This document shows, piece by piece, positions 1-5,077 of a DNA stretch of 5,476 nt. A model generated the notes under the pieces. The model was not told the origin of the DNA, did no database searches, and was given only the letters and a program-made list of their open reading frames with translations. This DNA is from Actinophytocola sp036402745. GTDB lineage: Bacteria > Actinomycetota > Actinomycetes > Mycobacteriales > Pseudonocardiaceae. Both the position numbers and the translations under genes were made by a program. The stretch covers positions 1 through 5,476 of the forward strand of contig NZ_DASWSJ010000117.1 in the NCBI RefSeq assembly GCF_036402745.1. Reading direction: 5' to 3'. The stretch's first letter is position 1. Every line of letters starts with the position of its first letter.

Positions 1-1
1 A

Positions 2-46
2 ACGGCCTCGTACCGGGCGTACTTGGGGCTGTTTTCGTGTCAGTGA
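2..46 (+). CDS. Possible 3' end of an upstream gene (partial, left edge)
   Basis: The frame beginning at base 2 reads TASYRAYLGLFSCQ and stops at TGA 44-46. Twelve of its 14 codons end in G or C, the pattern of the real genes in this window, whereas the frame beginning at base 1 has many A/T third positions. This suggests the last residues of a protein whose body lies to the left. The stop codon falls inside the first bases of the first 123-bp repeat (GTGAGCG at 43), so the repeat appears to abut or even supply the stop. Fourteen codons are too few to identify a family. The minus strand of the same bases also has high third-position GC in one frame, so the call is tentative. Confidence 0.3.
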   Translation, partial: TASYRAYLGLFSCQ

Positions 47-433
47 GCGAGAGTGACGGAGCGTTCGCCGTCTGGACTGACGAGCGCGCGCAGGCGCGTC
101 AGCGCCGAGCACGTGAGGAGGGAAGACGGCGAGTAGCGCAGAAGCGAAGCGAACCATTCAACACAGGAGCGTTCGCCGTCTGGACCCGTGAGCGGGAGCG
201 ACGGAGCGTTCGCCGTCTGGACTGACGAGCGCGCGCAGGCGCGCCAGCGCCGAGCACGAGAGGAGGGAAGACGGCGAGTAGCGGAGAAGCGAAGCGAACA
301 ATTCAACACAGTGAGCGGGAGTGACGGAGCGTTCGCCGTCTGGACTGACGAGCGCGCGCAGGCGCGCCAGCGCCGAGCACGGGAGGAGGGAAGACGGCGA
401 GTAGCGGAGAAGCGGAGCGAACAATCCAACACA
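43..433. repeat. Tandem array of three 123-bp repeats with internal hairpins
   Basis: Three copies of exactly 123 bp lie at 43-165, 188-310 and 311-433, each beginning GTGAGCG and ending CAACACA. Copies two and three are directly adjacent; one and two are separated by a 22-bp fragment. By eye copies one and two differ at 6 positions and two and three at 4. Every copy contains an inner hairpin, GCGCGC-GCAG-GCGCGC (84-89/94-99, 229-234/239-244, 352-357/362-367; copy one has a G-T wobble), and a 9-bp outer pair, TCGCCGTCT/AGACGGCGA (65-73/124-132, 210-218/269-277, 333-341/392-400). The unit is purine-rich near its 3' end (GAAGCGAAGCGAAC). Open frames run through it on both strands, but these follow from a stop-free unit of 41 codons and I do not call a gene. 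It resembles an intergenic palindromic or REP/MITE-like element; I do not recognise a named family. Confidence 0.95.
166..187. repeat. Truncated fragment of the 123-bp repeat
   Basis: Bases 166-185 match exactly bases 58-77 of copy one (unit columns 16-35, GGAGCGTTCGCC...TGGAC) and are followed by CC and then the next full copy. This is a remnant of a fourth unit, left by deletion or unequal recombination. Its 22-bp length puts copy one in a different reading frame from copies two and three, which argues against the array encoding one repeat protein on the plus strand. Confidence 0.85.
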
Positions 434-438
434 GCTGG

Positions 439-451
439 GCGCGAATCGCGC
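439..451. promoter_or_regulatory. Palindrome upstream of the HxlR gene (possible autoregulatory operator)
   Basis: GCGCGAATCGCGC is a perfect inverted repeat with 6-bp arms around one central base. It lies 37 bp before the regulator's start codon, just past the end of the repeat array. HxlR proteins bind DNA as dimers at inverted repeats and often regulate their own or adjacent genes, so this is a candidate operator. The arms are GC-rich and such short palindromes arise by chance in this composition. Confidence 0.3.
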
Positions 452-476
452 GGCCGATGATCCGTCAGACGTGCCT

Positions 477-488
477 TAGCATCGTGTC
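477..488 (+). promoter_or_regulatory. Candidate -10 element for a leaderless HxlR transcript
   Basis: TAGCAT at 477-482 fits the actinobacterial TANNNT -10 consensus and ends 6 nt before the GTG start at 489, the spacing expected if transcription begins at the start codon itself. No Shine-Dalgarno sequence precedes the GTG, consistent with a leaderless mRNA, which is common in actinomycetes. No convincing -35 hexamer is visible. Confidence 0.4.
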
Positions 489-944
489 GTGAGTGAGGTG
501 CGGTACCTGCCGGAGGAGTGCTCGATCGGGCGCACGCTTGCCCTGATCGGCGAACGCTGGACGATGCTGGTGCTCCGCGAGGCCTTCCGCGGCGTCCGCC
601 GGTTCGACGACATCCGGGACAACACCGGCGCCCCGCGCCAGGTGCTGAGCGCGCGGCTCGCGGTCCTCGTCGAGCACGGGGTCCTGCGGCGCGAGCCCTA
701 CCAGGTGCTGGGCCAGCGGGCGCGGCACGAGTACCGGCTGACCCGCAAGGGCATGGACCTCTACCCCGTGCTGGTGTCGATCATGCAGTGGGGCGACCGC
801 TACCTCGCCGACCCCTCCGGGCCTCCCGTCCGGCTGACCCACGCCGGGTGCGGCGCCCCGGTCGGCGTGACGATGCGTTGCGCGGACGGCCATCTGCTCG
901 AGTCCGCGCGCGAGGTCCACCCGATCGAGCGGAGCGAGGCATGA
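489..944 (+). CDS. HxlR-family winged helix-turn-helix transcriptional regulator
   Basis: The 151-residue product carries the HxlR signature: an N-terminal cysteine (Cys11 in EECSIGRTL), GERWTMLVLREAFRGVRRFDD (about 21-41; helix 1 and the start of the HTH), LSARLAVLVEHGVLRREPY (recognition helix and wing, 53-71), and EYRLTRKGMDLYPVLVSIMQWG (81-102), the dimer helix with its conserved Trp-Gly. Family members are small dimeric DNA-binding proteins, many of which sense aldehydes, quinones or oxidants through the N-terminal Cys; here the effector and target are unknown. A roughly 45-residue C-terminal tail adds two more cysteines, Cys121 (HAGCG) and Cys131 (MRCADGH), a type of extension I recall from other actinobacterial HxlR proteins. 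GTG 489 is chosen because homologs start a few residues before the conserved Cys and because of the leaderless promoter geometry. The gene is convergent with the esterase gene, with stops 9 bp apart. Family assignment is firm; function is open. Confidence 0.93.
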   Translation: MSEVRYLPEECSIGRTLALIGERWTMLVLREAFRGVRRFDDIRDNTGAPRQVLSARLAVLVEHGVLRREPYQVLGQRARHEYRLTRKGMDLYPVLVSIMQWGDRYLADPSGPPVRLTHAGCGAPVGVTMRCADGHLLESAREVHPIERSEA

Positions 945-953
945 GCCGGACCG

Positions 954-2150
954 CTACAGCTCGGACAGGTCCACCGCGTTCGCCATCGCCTGGAGGCCCG
1001 CGTCGTTCGGGTGCAGGTGGTCGCCGGTGTCGTAGGCCGGCAGCATCCGCAGCGGGTCGGCCGGGTCGCGGATCGCCGCGTCGAAGTCGACCACCGCGTC
1101 GAACTCGCCGCTCTGCCGGATGAACTCGTTCGCCGCCAGCCGGGTCGCCTCCAGCGTCTCGTCGTAGACCTGCCAGCCCTTGAACGGCGTGATCGTGGCG
1201 CCGATGACCCGGATCCCCCGCGCGTGCGCCTGCGCGATCAGCTGCCGGTAGGCCGACACCAGCCGGGCCGGGTCGGTCTGGTGCGGCACCTGCTGGATGT
1301 CGTTGATCCCCTCCAGCACGATCAGCGTCCGCACGCCACCGACACTCAGCACGTCGTCGTCGAAGCGGGCCAGCGCGTTGCGGCCGAAGTCGCCGCCGTC
1401 GAGCAGCAGGCGGTTGCCGCTGATGCCCGCGTTCAGCACGCCGAGCCGCCCACGCAGCCGGTCGCTCAGCAGGTCCGGCCAGCGGTGGTTGGCACCCGAC
1501 GCCGAGCCGACGCCGTCGGTGATCGAGTCGCCGAAGGCCACCACCGCACCCGCGGCCGGACTCCGCACGTCCACGCCGCTCACGTAGTGCCACACCGACG
1601 TCCGCTCGGTGAACGCGGCGCCGGACTCCTGCGCGGCGAAGTCCCCGTCGCGGGTGAAGAACGACGTCTGGATCGCCGCCGGGTGGTAGGTCACCGGGCC
1701 CGACGGGGTCGGCACGTACGTCGTGACCAGCAGGTCCGCGTCCCTGGGCACGCGCACCGACGCCGGGTCGCTCAGCACCTCCGCGCCCACCGGGACGATC
1801 ACGGTCGGCGAGCCGCCGAAGGTCAGCGTCCGCATCGAGCCGGCCACCGCGCGCGGGCTGCCCGCCTCGGCCGCCACGGCCACCGTCACCCGGCCGAGCG
1901 TCAGCGGCGACGTGCCGAACGCGTTCGACAGGCGGACCCGCGCCTGGCTCCCGCCGACGCTGGTGTGCACGACGTTGCGGATCGAGTAGTTCGGATAGCC
2001 GTTCGGCGCACTGGCCACGCCGTTCGCCGGTGCGGCTGCCCACGTGCCCACCCAGCCGTCAGGCGTCCGTACCTCGTCGGCGGCGCCCGACGCGGTCACC
2101 GCGCTGAACGCCACCACCACCGTCGTACCGAAGACCAGCAACCGTCTCAT
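954..2150 (-). CDS. Secreted SGNH/GDSL-type hydrolase (XynE-like esterase)
   Basis: The 398-residue product begins with a signal peptide: MRR, a hydrophobic stretch LLVFGTTVVVAFSAV, then small residues ASGAA with cleavage likely near residue 23. The mature protein should be exported. Residues about 30-195 form a beta-rich N-terminal domain (GTWAAAP at 35-41, VRLSNAFG at 72-79). The catalytic SGNH domain follows with all four blocks: GDSITDG (nucleophile Ser209), NAGISGN (oxyanion Gly242/Asn246 region, 240-246), GINDI (281-285, Asn283) and DHLHP (377-381, Asp377 and His380). This two-part layout is typical of XynE-like members that act as acyl or acetyl esterases on carbohydrate or lipid substrates; the substrate here is unknown. 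ATG 2150 is preferred, with a weak GGTGAT ribosome site; an in-frame GTG at 2159 would add three residues and lacks one. The start follows the carboxyltransferase stop by 59 bp on the same strand, so co-transcription is possible though the functions do not obviously match. Confidence 0.92.
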   Translation of the reverse strand: MRRLLVFGTTVVVAFSAVTASGAADEVRTPDGWVGTWAAAPANGVASAPNGYPNYSIRNVVHTSVGGSQARVRLSNAFGTSPLTLGRVTVAVAAEAGSPRAVAGSMRTLTFGGSPTVIVPVGAEVLSDPASVRVPRDADLLVTTYVPTPSGPVTYHPAAIQTSFFTRDGDFAAQESGAAFTERTSVWHYVSGVDVRSPAAGAVVAFGDSITDGVGSASGANHRWPDLLSDRLRGRLGVLNAGISGNRLLLDGGDFGRNALARFDDDVLSVGGVRTLIVLEGINDIQQVPHQTDPARLVSAYRQLIAQAHARGIRVIGATITPFKGWQVYDETLEATRLAANEFIRQSGEFDAVVDFDAAIRDPADPLRMLPAYDTGDHLHPNDAGLQAMANAVDLSEL

Positions 2151-2160
2151 GACGATCACC

Positions 2161-2173
2161 GTTGTACTGCAAC
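2161..2173. promoter_or_regulatory. Imperfect palindrome upstream of the esterase gene
   Basis: GTTGTACTGCAAC is a 13-bp palindrome with one mismatched pair. It lies 10 bp upstream of the esterase ATG, in the only gap (2151-2209) between this gene and the carboxyltransferase. It could be an operator giving the esterase its own control. No clear -35/-10 pair could be placed in the gap, so separate promotion is not demonstrated. Confidence 0.22.
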
Positions 2174-2209
2174 GAAGAGCCGGCAACCGCTGATCAGGTG
2201 ACGGGCGTG

Positions 2210-3514
2210 TCAACGCGGTGCGATCCCGTGCACGACCCCGAGCTCCAGCAGGTCCTGCGGGCGCAGCCGCAGCTGGTCGGCCAGCGCGGGGACCTCCGCG
2301 GGGTCGCGCTTGAGGATCGCCGCGGCCAGCTCCGGGGCGATCACCGAGAAGTACGCGTCCGGCGCGATCCACAGCCGGTCCGGCGAGCACAGCGCCAGCG
2401 CGCCGCCCGAGCCCCCCTCGCCGACCACCAGCGTCGTCACCGGCACCCGTGCGGCCGCGATCGTGGCGAACAGCTCGGCGATCGCCGGCCCCGCACCGGC
2501 CCGCTCCGCGCGCGGGTCGGCCGCCGCGCCGGGCGTGTCGACGAGGGTGAGCACCGGCAGGCCGAGCCGGTCGGCGAGCCGGACCAGGCGGCTCGCGGTC
2601 CGGTAGCCGGCGGGTGTGGTCGCGGTGCCCAGCTGCGCTGCGAAGGCGATCGACCGGCTGCCCCGCAGGCCGACCCCGCACCGCAGGCCGTCGTCGACCC
2701 CGCCGGCCCGGTCGCCGCGGATCTCCCGCCTGCTGTCGAAATAGTCGTCGAGGTACGCGTCGGCGCGCGGCCGGGCGGCGGACCGGGTGCGCTGGACCGC
2801 GTCCCAGCCACTCGCCGCCGTCTCGGCCGAGCCCAGCGCACGCGGCACGTCCGCCGGCTCGCCCCGCTCCCCCGACAGCACCCGCAACCACGCGCCGACC
2901 GCCTCGAACGGTGAGTCGACGAGCTCGTCGACGTTCCCCGCCGCGAGCTGGCCCTCCGCCGTGTACGCCGGATCCTCCGCGACGGGCCGGACCCGCCGGC
3001 CCGCGAACGCCACCTGCGCACCGCGTTCGGCCAGCACCACGTCGGCGCCCGCGCCCAGCGACGCCCACACGCCGCCGGTCGTCGGGTCCCGCAGCACCGC
3101 GATGTGCGGCGTCGTCAGCCGCACGGCCTCGCGGGTGATCAGCTGCAGCTGGCGCAGCGACAGCACGCCCTCCTGCATCCGGGTGCCGCCCGTCGCGATC
3201 AGCGACACCACCGGCAGCCCGGACGTCCGCGCGCGGGTGAACGCCTGGACGATCCGCGCGCCGGTGCCGGTGCCGACCGACCCGCCGAGGAACCGGAAGT
3301 CGAAGCACACGAGCACGGCCGGCACCCCGCCGACCGTGCCGCGCCCGCACACCACCGACTCCTCCGTGCCCGACCGCGCGGCCGCCTCCTTGCGGGCCGT
3401 CCCGTAGCCGGCCCAGTCCAGCGGCCCGTCCGGCCCGTACGGCGACGGGTCCGCGTCGAACTCGGCGAAGTCGTCGGCCAACCCGGCGATGACCTGCCGG
3501 GCGCCGTCAACCAC
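2210..3514 (-). CDS. Single-chain acyl-CoA carboxyltransferase (AccD-like + AccA-like fusion)
   Basis: The 434-residue product joins two crotonase-fold halves. The AccD (beta)-like half, about 50-215, has DFRFLGGSVG (72-81), TGGTRMQEG (108-116), DPTTGGVWAS (143-152) and AFAGRRV (169-175). The AccA (alpha)-like half, about 275-434, has TPAGYRTASRL (300-310), VDTPGA (325-330), the oxyanion-type GEGGSGGALA (365-374) and SVIAPE (390-395). These are the CoA- and carboxybiotin-binding segments of acetyl-CoA carboxylase carboxyltransferase. The N-terminal CxxC zinc ribbon of E. coli-type AccD is absent. The GTG start at 3514 overlaps the matB stop by 8 bp, implying translational coupling; ribosome-site support is weak, but no other good start lies near the N-terminus. 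No biotin carboxylase or biotin carrier gene is in the window. With MatB as partner it may transfer or remove the carboxyl group of malonyl-CoA (see findings); a conventional ACC subunit using carriers encoded elsewhere is the alternative. Fold assignment is firm, reaction direction is inference. Confidence 0.88.
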   Translation of the reverse strand: MVDGARQVIAGLADDFAEFDADPSPYGPDGPLDWAGYGTARKEAAARSGTEESVVCGRGTVGGVPAVLVCFDFRFLGGSVGTGTGARIVQAFTRARTSGLPVVSLIATGGTRMQEGVLSLRQLQLITREAVRLTTPHIAVLRDPTTGGVWASLGAGADVVLAERGAQVAFAGRRVRPVAEDPAYTAEGQLAAGNVDELVDSPFEAVGAWLRVLSGERGEPADVPRALGSAETAASGWDAVQRTRSAARPRADAYLDDYFDSRREIRGDRAGGVDDGLRCGVGLRGSRSIAFAAQLGTATTPAGYRTASRLVRLADRLGLPVLTLVDTPGAAADPRAERAGAGPAIAELFATIAAARVPVTTLVVGEGGSGGALALCSPDRLWIAPDAYFSVIAPELAAAILKRDPAEVPALADQLRLRPQDLLELGVVHGIAPR

Positions 3515-4952
3515 GCAGGGCCCGTTTCATGATCTTGCCCATCTCGTTGCGCGGCAAGGACTCCCGGAACCGCACCACCCGCGGCCGCTTGTGCGGCGAC
3601 AGCAATCGGGCGACGTGGTCGGCCAGTTCGTCGGCCAGTTCGTCGGGCACAGGCGGGTCGCCGTTCGGCACGATCCAGGCCACGATCCGCTCGCCCAGGT
3701 CCTCGTCCGGCTCGCCGGTGACCGCCGCCTCGGCGACGCCCGGGTGCTCGAGCAGCGCGTTCTCGATCTCGCCCGCGCCGATCTTGTAGCCGCCGCTCTT
3801 GATGAGGTCGGTGGCCCGCCGGCCGACGATCCGCACGTAGCCGTCCGGCTCGCGCACGGCCATGTCGCCGGTGCGGAACCAGCCGTCGCGCATGGCCGCC
3901 GCGGTGGCGTCCGGCCGGTTCAGGTAGCCGAGGAACAGGTTCGGCCCGCGCACCTCGATCTCGCCGACCGTCTCGCCGTCGGCCTCGTCGAGGGTGGCGC
4001 CCGCGTCGTCGACCAGCCGCAGCTCGACCCCCGGCAGCGGTTGCCCGACGGTGCCGGGCCGCCGGTCGCCGTCGGCGCGGACGCCGCAGTTCATCAGCGT
4101 CTCGGTCATCCCGTAGCGCTCCACCACGCGCTGGCCGGTGGCCGCCGCGATCCGCTCGTGGTCGGTGGCCGGCAGCGCGGCCGAGCCGGACACCAGCAGC
4201 CGCGCGCGGCCGACGGCGGCGGCGAGCGCGGGGTCGGCCTGGCAGTCGGCGGCGAGCCGGTGGTACATCGTGGGCACGCCGAACAGCATCGTGGCGTCGC
4301 GCGCGAGCTCGGCGCCGACGCCGTCGGAGGAGAACCGGCCCAGGTGGTGCAGCGTGCCGCCGCGGCGCAACGGGCCGATGACACCGAGGATCAGCCCGTG
4401 CACGTGGAACAGCGGCAGCCCGTGCACCAGCACGTCGTCCGCGGTCCACGCCCACAGCTCGGCGAGCGCGTCCAGGTTCGTCGCGACCGCCCGCCGCGGC
4501 AGCACGACGCCCTTCGGCGGGCCGGTGGTACCGGAGGTGTAGACGATGAACGCCGGCGTCTCGCCGTCCGGCTCCTCGGGGGCCGGCGGCAGCGCGGCGT
4601 CCTGCGGCTCGAGCAGGACGGGCAGCCGGGGCAGCTCGGCGAGGCCCGCGGGCAGCTCGGTGTCGGGCGCGGCCAGCACCACCTCGGGCGCGCTGTCCGT
4701 GAGGATGTGCGCCAGCTCCCGCTCGCCGACCTTCGGGTTCAGCGGCACCACCGGCACCCCGGCGACGAGCGCGCCGACCACCGCGACGCAGGTCTCGATG
4801 GTCGGCGTGGCCCACACCGCCACCCGGTCGCGGCCGGTCAGCCTGCCGGCCAGGTGACCGGTGAGCCGGGCGAGCTCACGGTAGGTCAGCGCCACGGCGC
4901 CGAAGCGCAGCGCGGTCCGGTCGGTGCCGGTGACCAGTTCTGGGAGCAGCAT
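3507..4952 (-). CDS. matB: Malonyl-CoA synthetase (malonate--CoA ligase)
   Basis: This cytoplasmic ANL-superfamily ligase converts malonate, often also methylmalonate, plus ATP and CoA into malonyl-CoA, AMP and PPi, supplying extender units for fatty acid or polyketide synthesis. The 481-residue product has P-loop YTSGTTGPPKG (138-148), LPLFHVHGL (179-187), GVPTMYHR (225-232), VSGSAALP (254-261), ERYGMTETLMN (278-288), FRTGDMA (359-365), the hinge region GYVRIVGRRATDLIKSGGYKIG (371-392) and C-terminal RNEMGKIMKR (468-477) with catalytic Lys473. From memory it matches S. coelicolor MatB closely along its whole length. An in-frame ATG at 4973 would add seven residues (MVDMRRP), but ATG 4952 is preceded by AGGAG and fits the homolog's N-terminus. 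It is the first gene of a minus-strand unit with the carboxyltransferase and diverges from the NTF2-like gene. An in-frame 12-bp duplication near 3618-3641 gives DELADELAD late in the protein. Confidence 0.95.
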   Translation of the reverse strand: MLLPELVTGTDRTALRFGAVALTYRELARLTGHLAGRLTGRDRVAVWATPTIETCVAVVGALVAGVPVVPLNPKVGERELAHILTDSAPEVVLAAPDTELPAGLAELPRLPVLLEPQDAALPPAPEEPDGETPAFIVYTSGTTGPPKGVVLPRRAVATNLDALAELWAWTADDVLVHGLPLFHVHGLILGVIGPLRRGGTLHHLGRFSSDGVGAELARDATMLFGVPTMYHRLAADCQADPALAAAVGRARLLVSGSAALPATDHERIAAATGQRVVERYGMTETLMNCGVRADGDRRPGTVGQPLPGVELRLVDDAGATLDEADGETVGEIEVRGPNLFLGYLNRPDATAAAMRDGWFRTGDMAVREPDGYVRIVGRRATDLIKSGGYKIGAGEIENALLEHPGVAEAAVTGEPDEDLGERIVAWIVPNGDPPVPDELADELADHVARLLSPHKRPRVVRFRESLPRNEMGKIMKRALRG

Positions 4953-4956
4953 GGGT

Positions 4957-4961
4957 CTCCT
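4957..4961 (-). promoter_or_regulatory. Ribosome binding site deciding the matB start
   Basis: Read on the minus strand, AGGAG lies 4 nt before ATG 4952. Neither of the two in-frame upstream ATGs (4973 and 4964) has a comparable site, so the shorter MatB is preferred. The spacing is slightly tight but the match to the anti-Shine-Dalgarno sequence is good. Confidence 0.6.
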
Positions 4962-4978
4962 CATGTCCACCATCGTGG

Positions 4979-5033
4979 CTGACCCGGCTTCGCCGAGCGG
5001 CCGGGGGTCAGCGGTCGCCGGGTCAGGACTGAC
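4979..5033. promoter_or_regulatory. Operator-like cluster in the matB / NTF2-like divergent intergenic region
   Basis: Four copies of a CTGAC half-site lie within 55 bp: CTGAC 4979-4983, GTCAG 5007-5011, GTCAG 5022-5026 and CTGAC 5029-5033. They form a 12-bp palindrome, GTCAGGACTGAC (5022-5033), an 8-bp inverted repeat GCTGACCC/GGGTCAGC (4978-4985/5005-5012) and a 10-bp one, CTGACCCGGC/GCCGGGTCAG (4979-4988/5017-5026). The set lies between two divergent starts, as expected for a dimeric regulator controlling both genes. The binding protein is not identifiable; the HxlR regulator in the window is one possibility, but its own upstream region shows no matching half-sites. Confidence 0.45.
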
Positions 5034-5034
5034 G

Positions 5035-5040
5035 GATACT
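5035..5040 (+). promoter_or_regulatory. Candidate -10 for the NTF2-like gene
   Basis: GATACT matches 4 of 6 bases of TATAAT and sits 37 bp before the ATG, immediately after the palindrome GTCAGGACTGAC, which would therefore lie in the spacer and block polymerase when occupied. The -35 region (around 5012-5017) is poor, so this is tentative. Confidence 0.25.
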
Positions 5041-5056
5041 CGAGCGTTCGTTGCTG

Positions 5057-5069
5057 GGTGCTGTGCACC
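5057..5069. promoter_or_regulatory. Small inverted repeat just before the NTF2-like start
   Basis: GGTGC-TGT-GCACC has perfect 5-bp arms and a 3-nt loop, ending 8 bp before ATG 5078. It occupies the ribosome-binding region, where no good Shine-Dalgarno sequence is seen. It could act as a leader hairpin or an operator; chance is also plausible at this GC content. Confidence 0.25.
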
Positions 5070-5077
5070 GTGGCGGC

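Noticed and set aside
43..433. CRISPR array
   Set aside because: The units are 123 bp, two are directly adjacent with no spacer, and the only interruption is a fragment of the repeat itself.
37..460. Arg/Glu-rich and Ser/Leu/Arg-rich small proteins on both strands across the repeats
   Set aside because: The open frames follow from a stop-free unit repeated in tandem; there are no ribosome sites, the plus frame is broken between copies one and two, and composition is unlike the neighbouring genes.
930..990. Intrinsic bidirectional terminator between the convergent regulator and esterase genes
   Set aside because: Only a weak 5-bp pairing (GGACC 948-952 with GGTCC 968-972) with a 15-nt loop and no T-tract is present.
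1011..2201. Long plus-strand open frame opposite the esterase gene
   Set aside because: Its His/Arg/Val-rich translation has no domain and is the antisense shadow of a gene with all SGNH blocks; the same applies to plus-strand frames opposite matB and the carboxyltransferase.
2151..3350. A long minus-strand extension that would make the esterase a 798-residue protein
   Set aside because: The added part is an Arg/Gly/Ala-rich shadow of the carboxyltransferase gene in another frame; the esterase has its own signal peptide beginning at 2150.
2210..3514. Calling the carboxyltransferase a propionyl-CoA carboxylase beta subunit (PccB)
   Set aside because: At 434 residues it is shorter than the roughly 500-plus of PccB/AccD-type actinobacterial subunits, and its second half carries AccA-type GEGGSGGALA and DTPGA motifs.
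4953..4973. Longer MatB starting at ATG 4973 (MVDMRRP extension)
   Set aside because: No ribosome site precedes it, whereas AGGAG precedes ATG 4952 and the shorter form fits the homolog's N-terminus.
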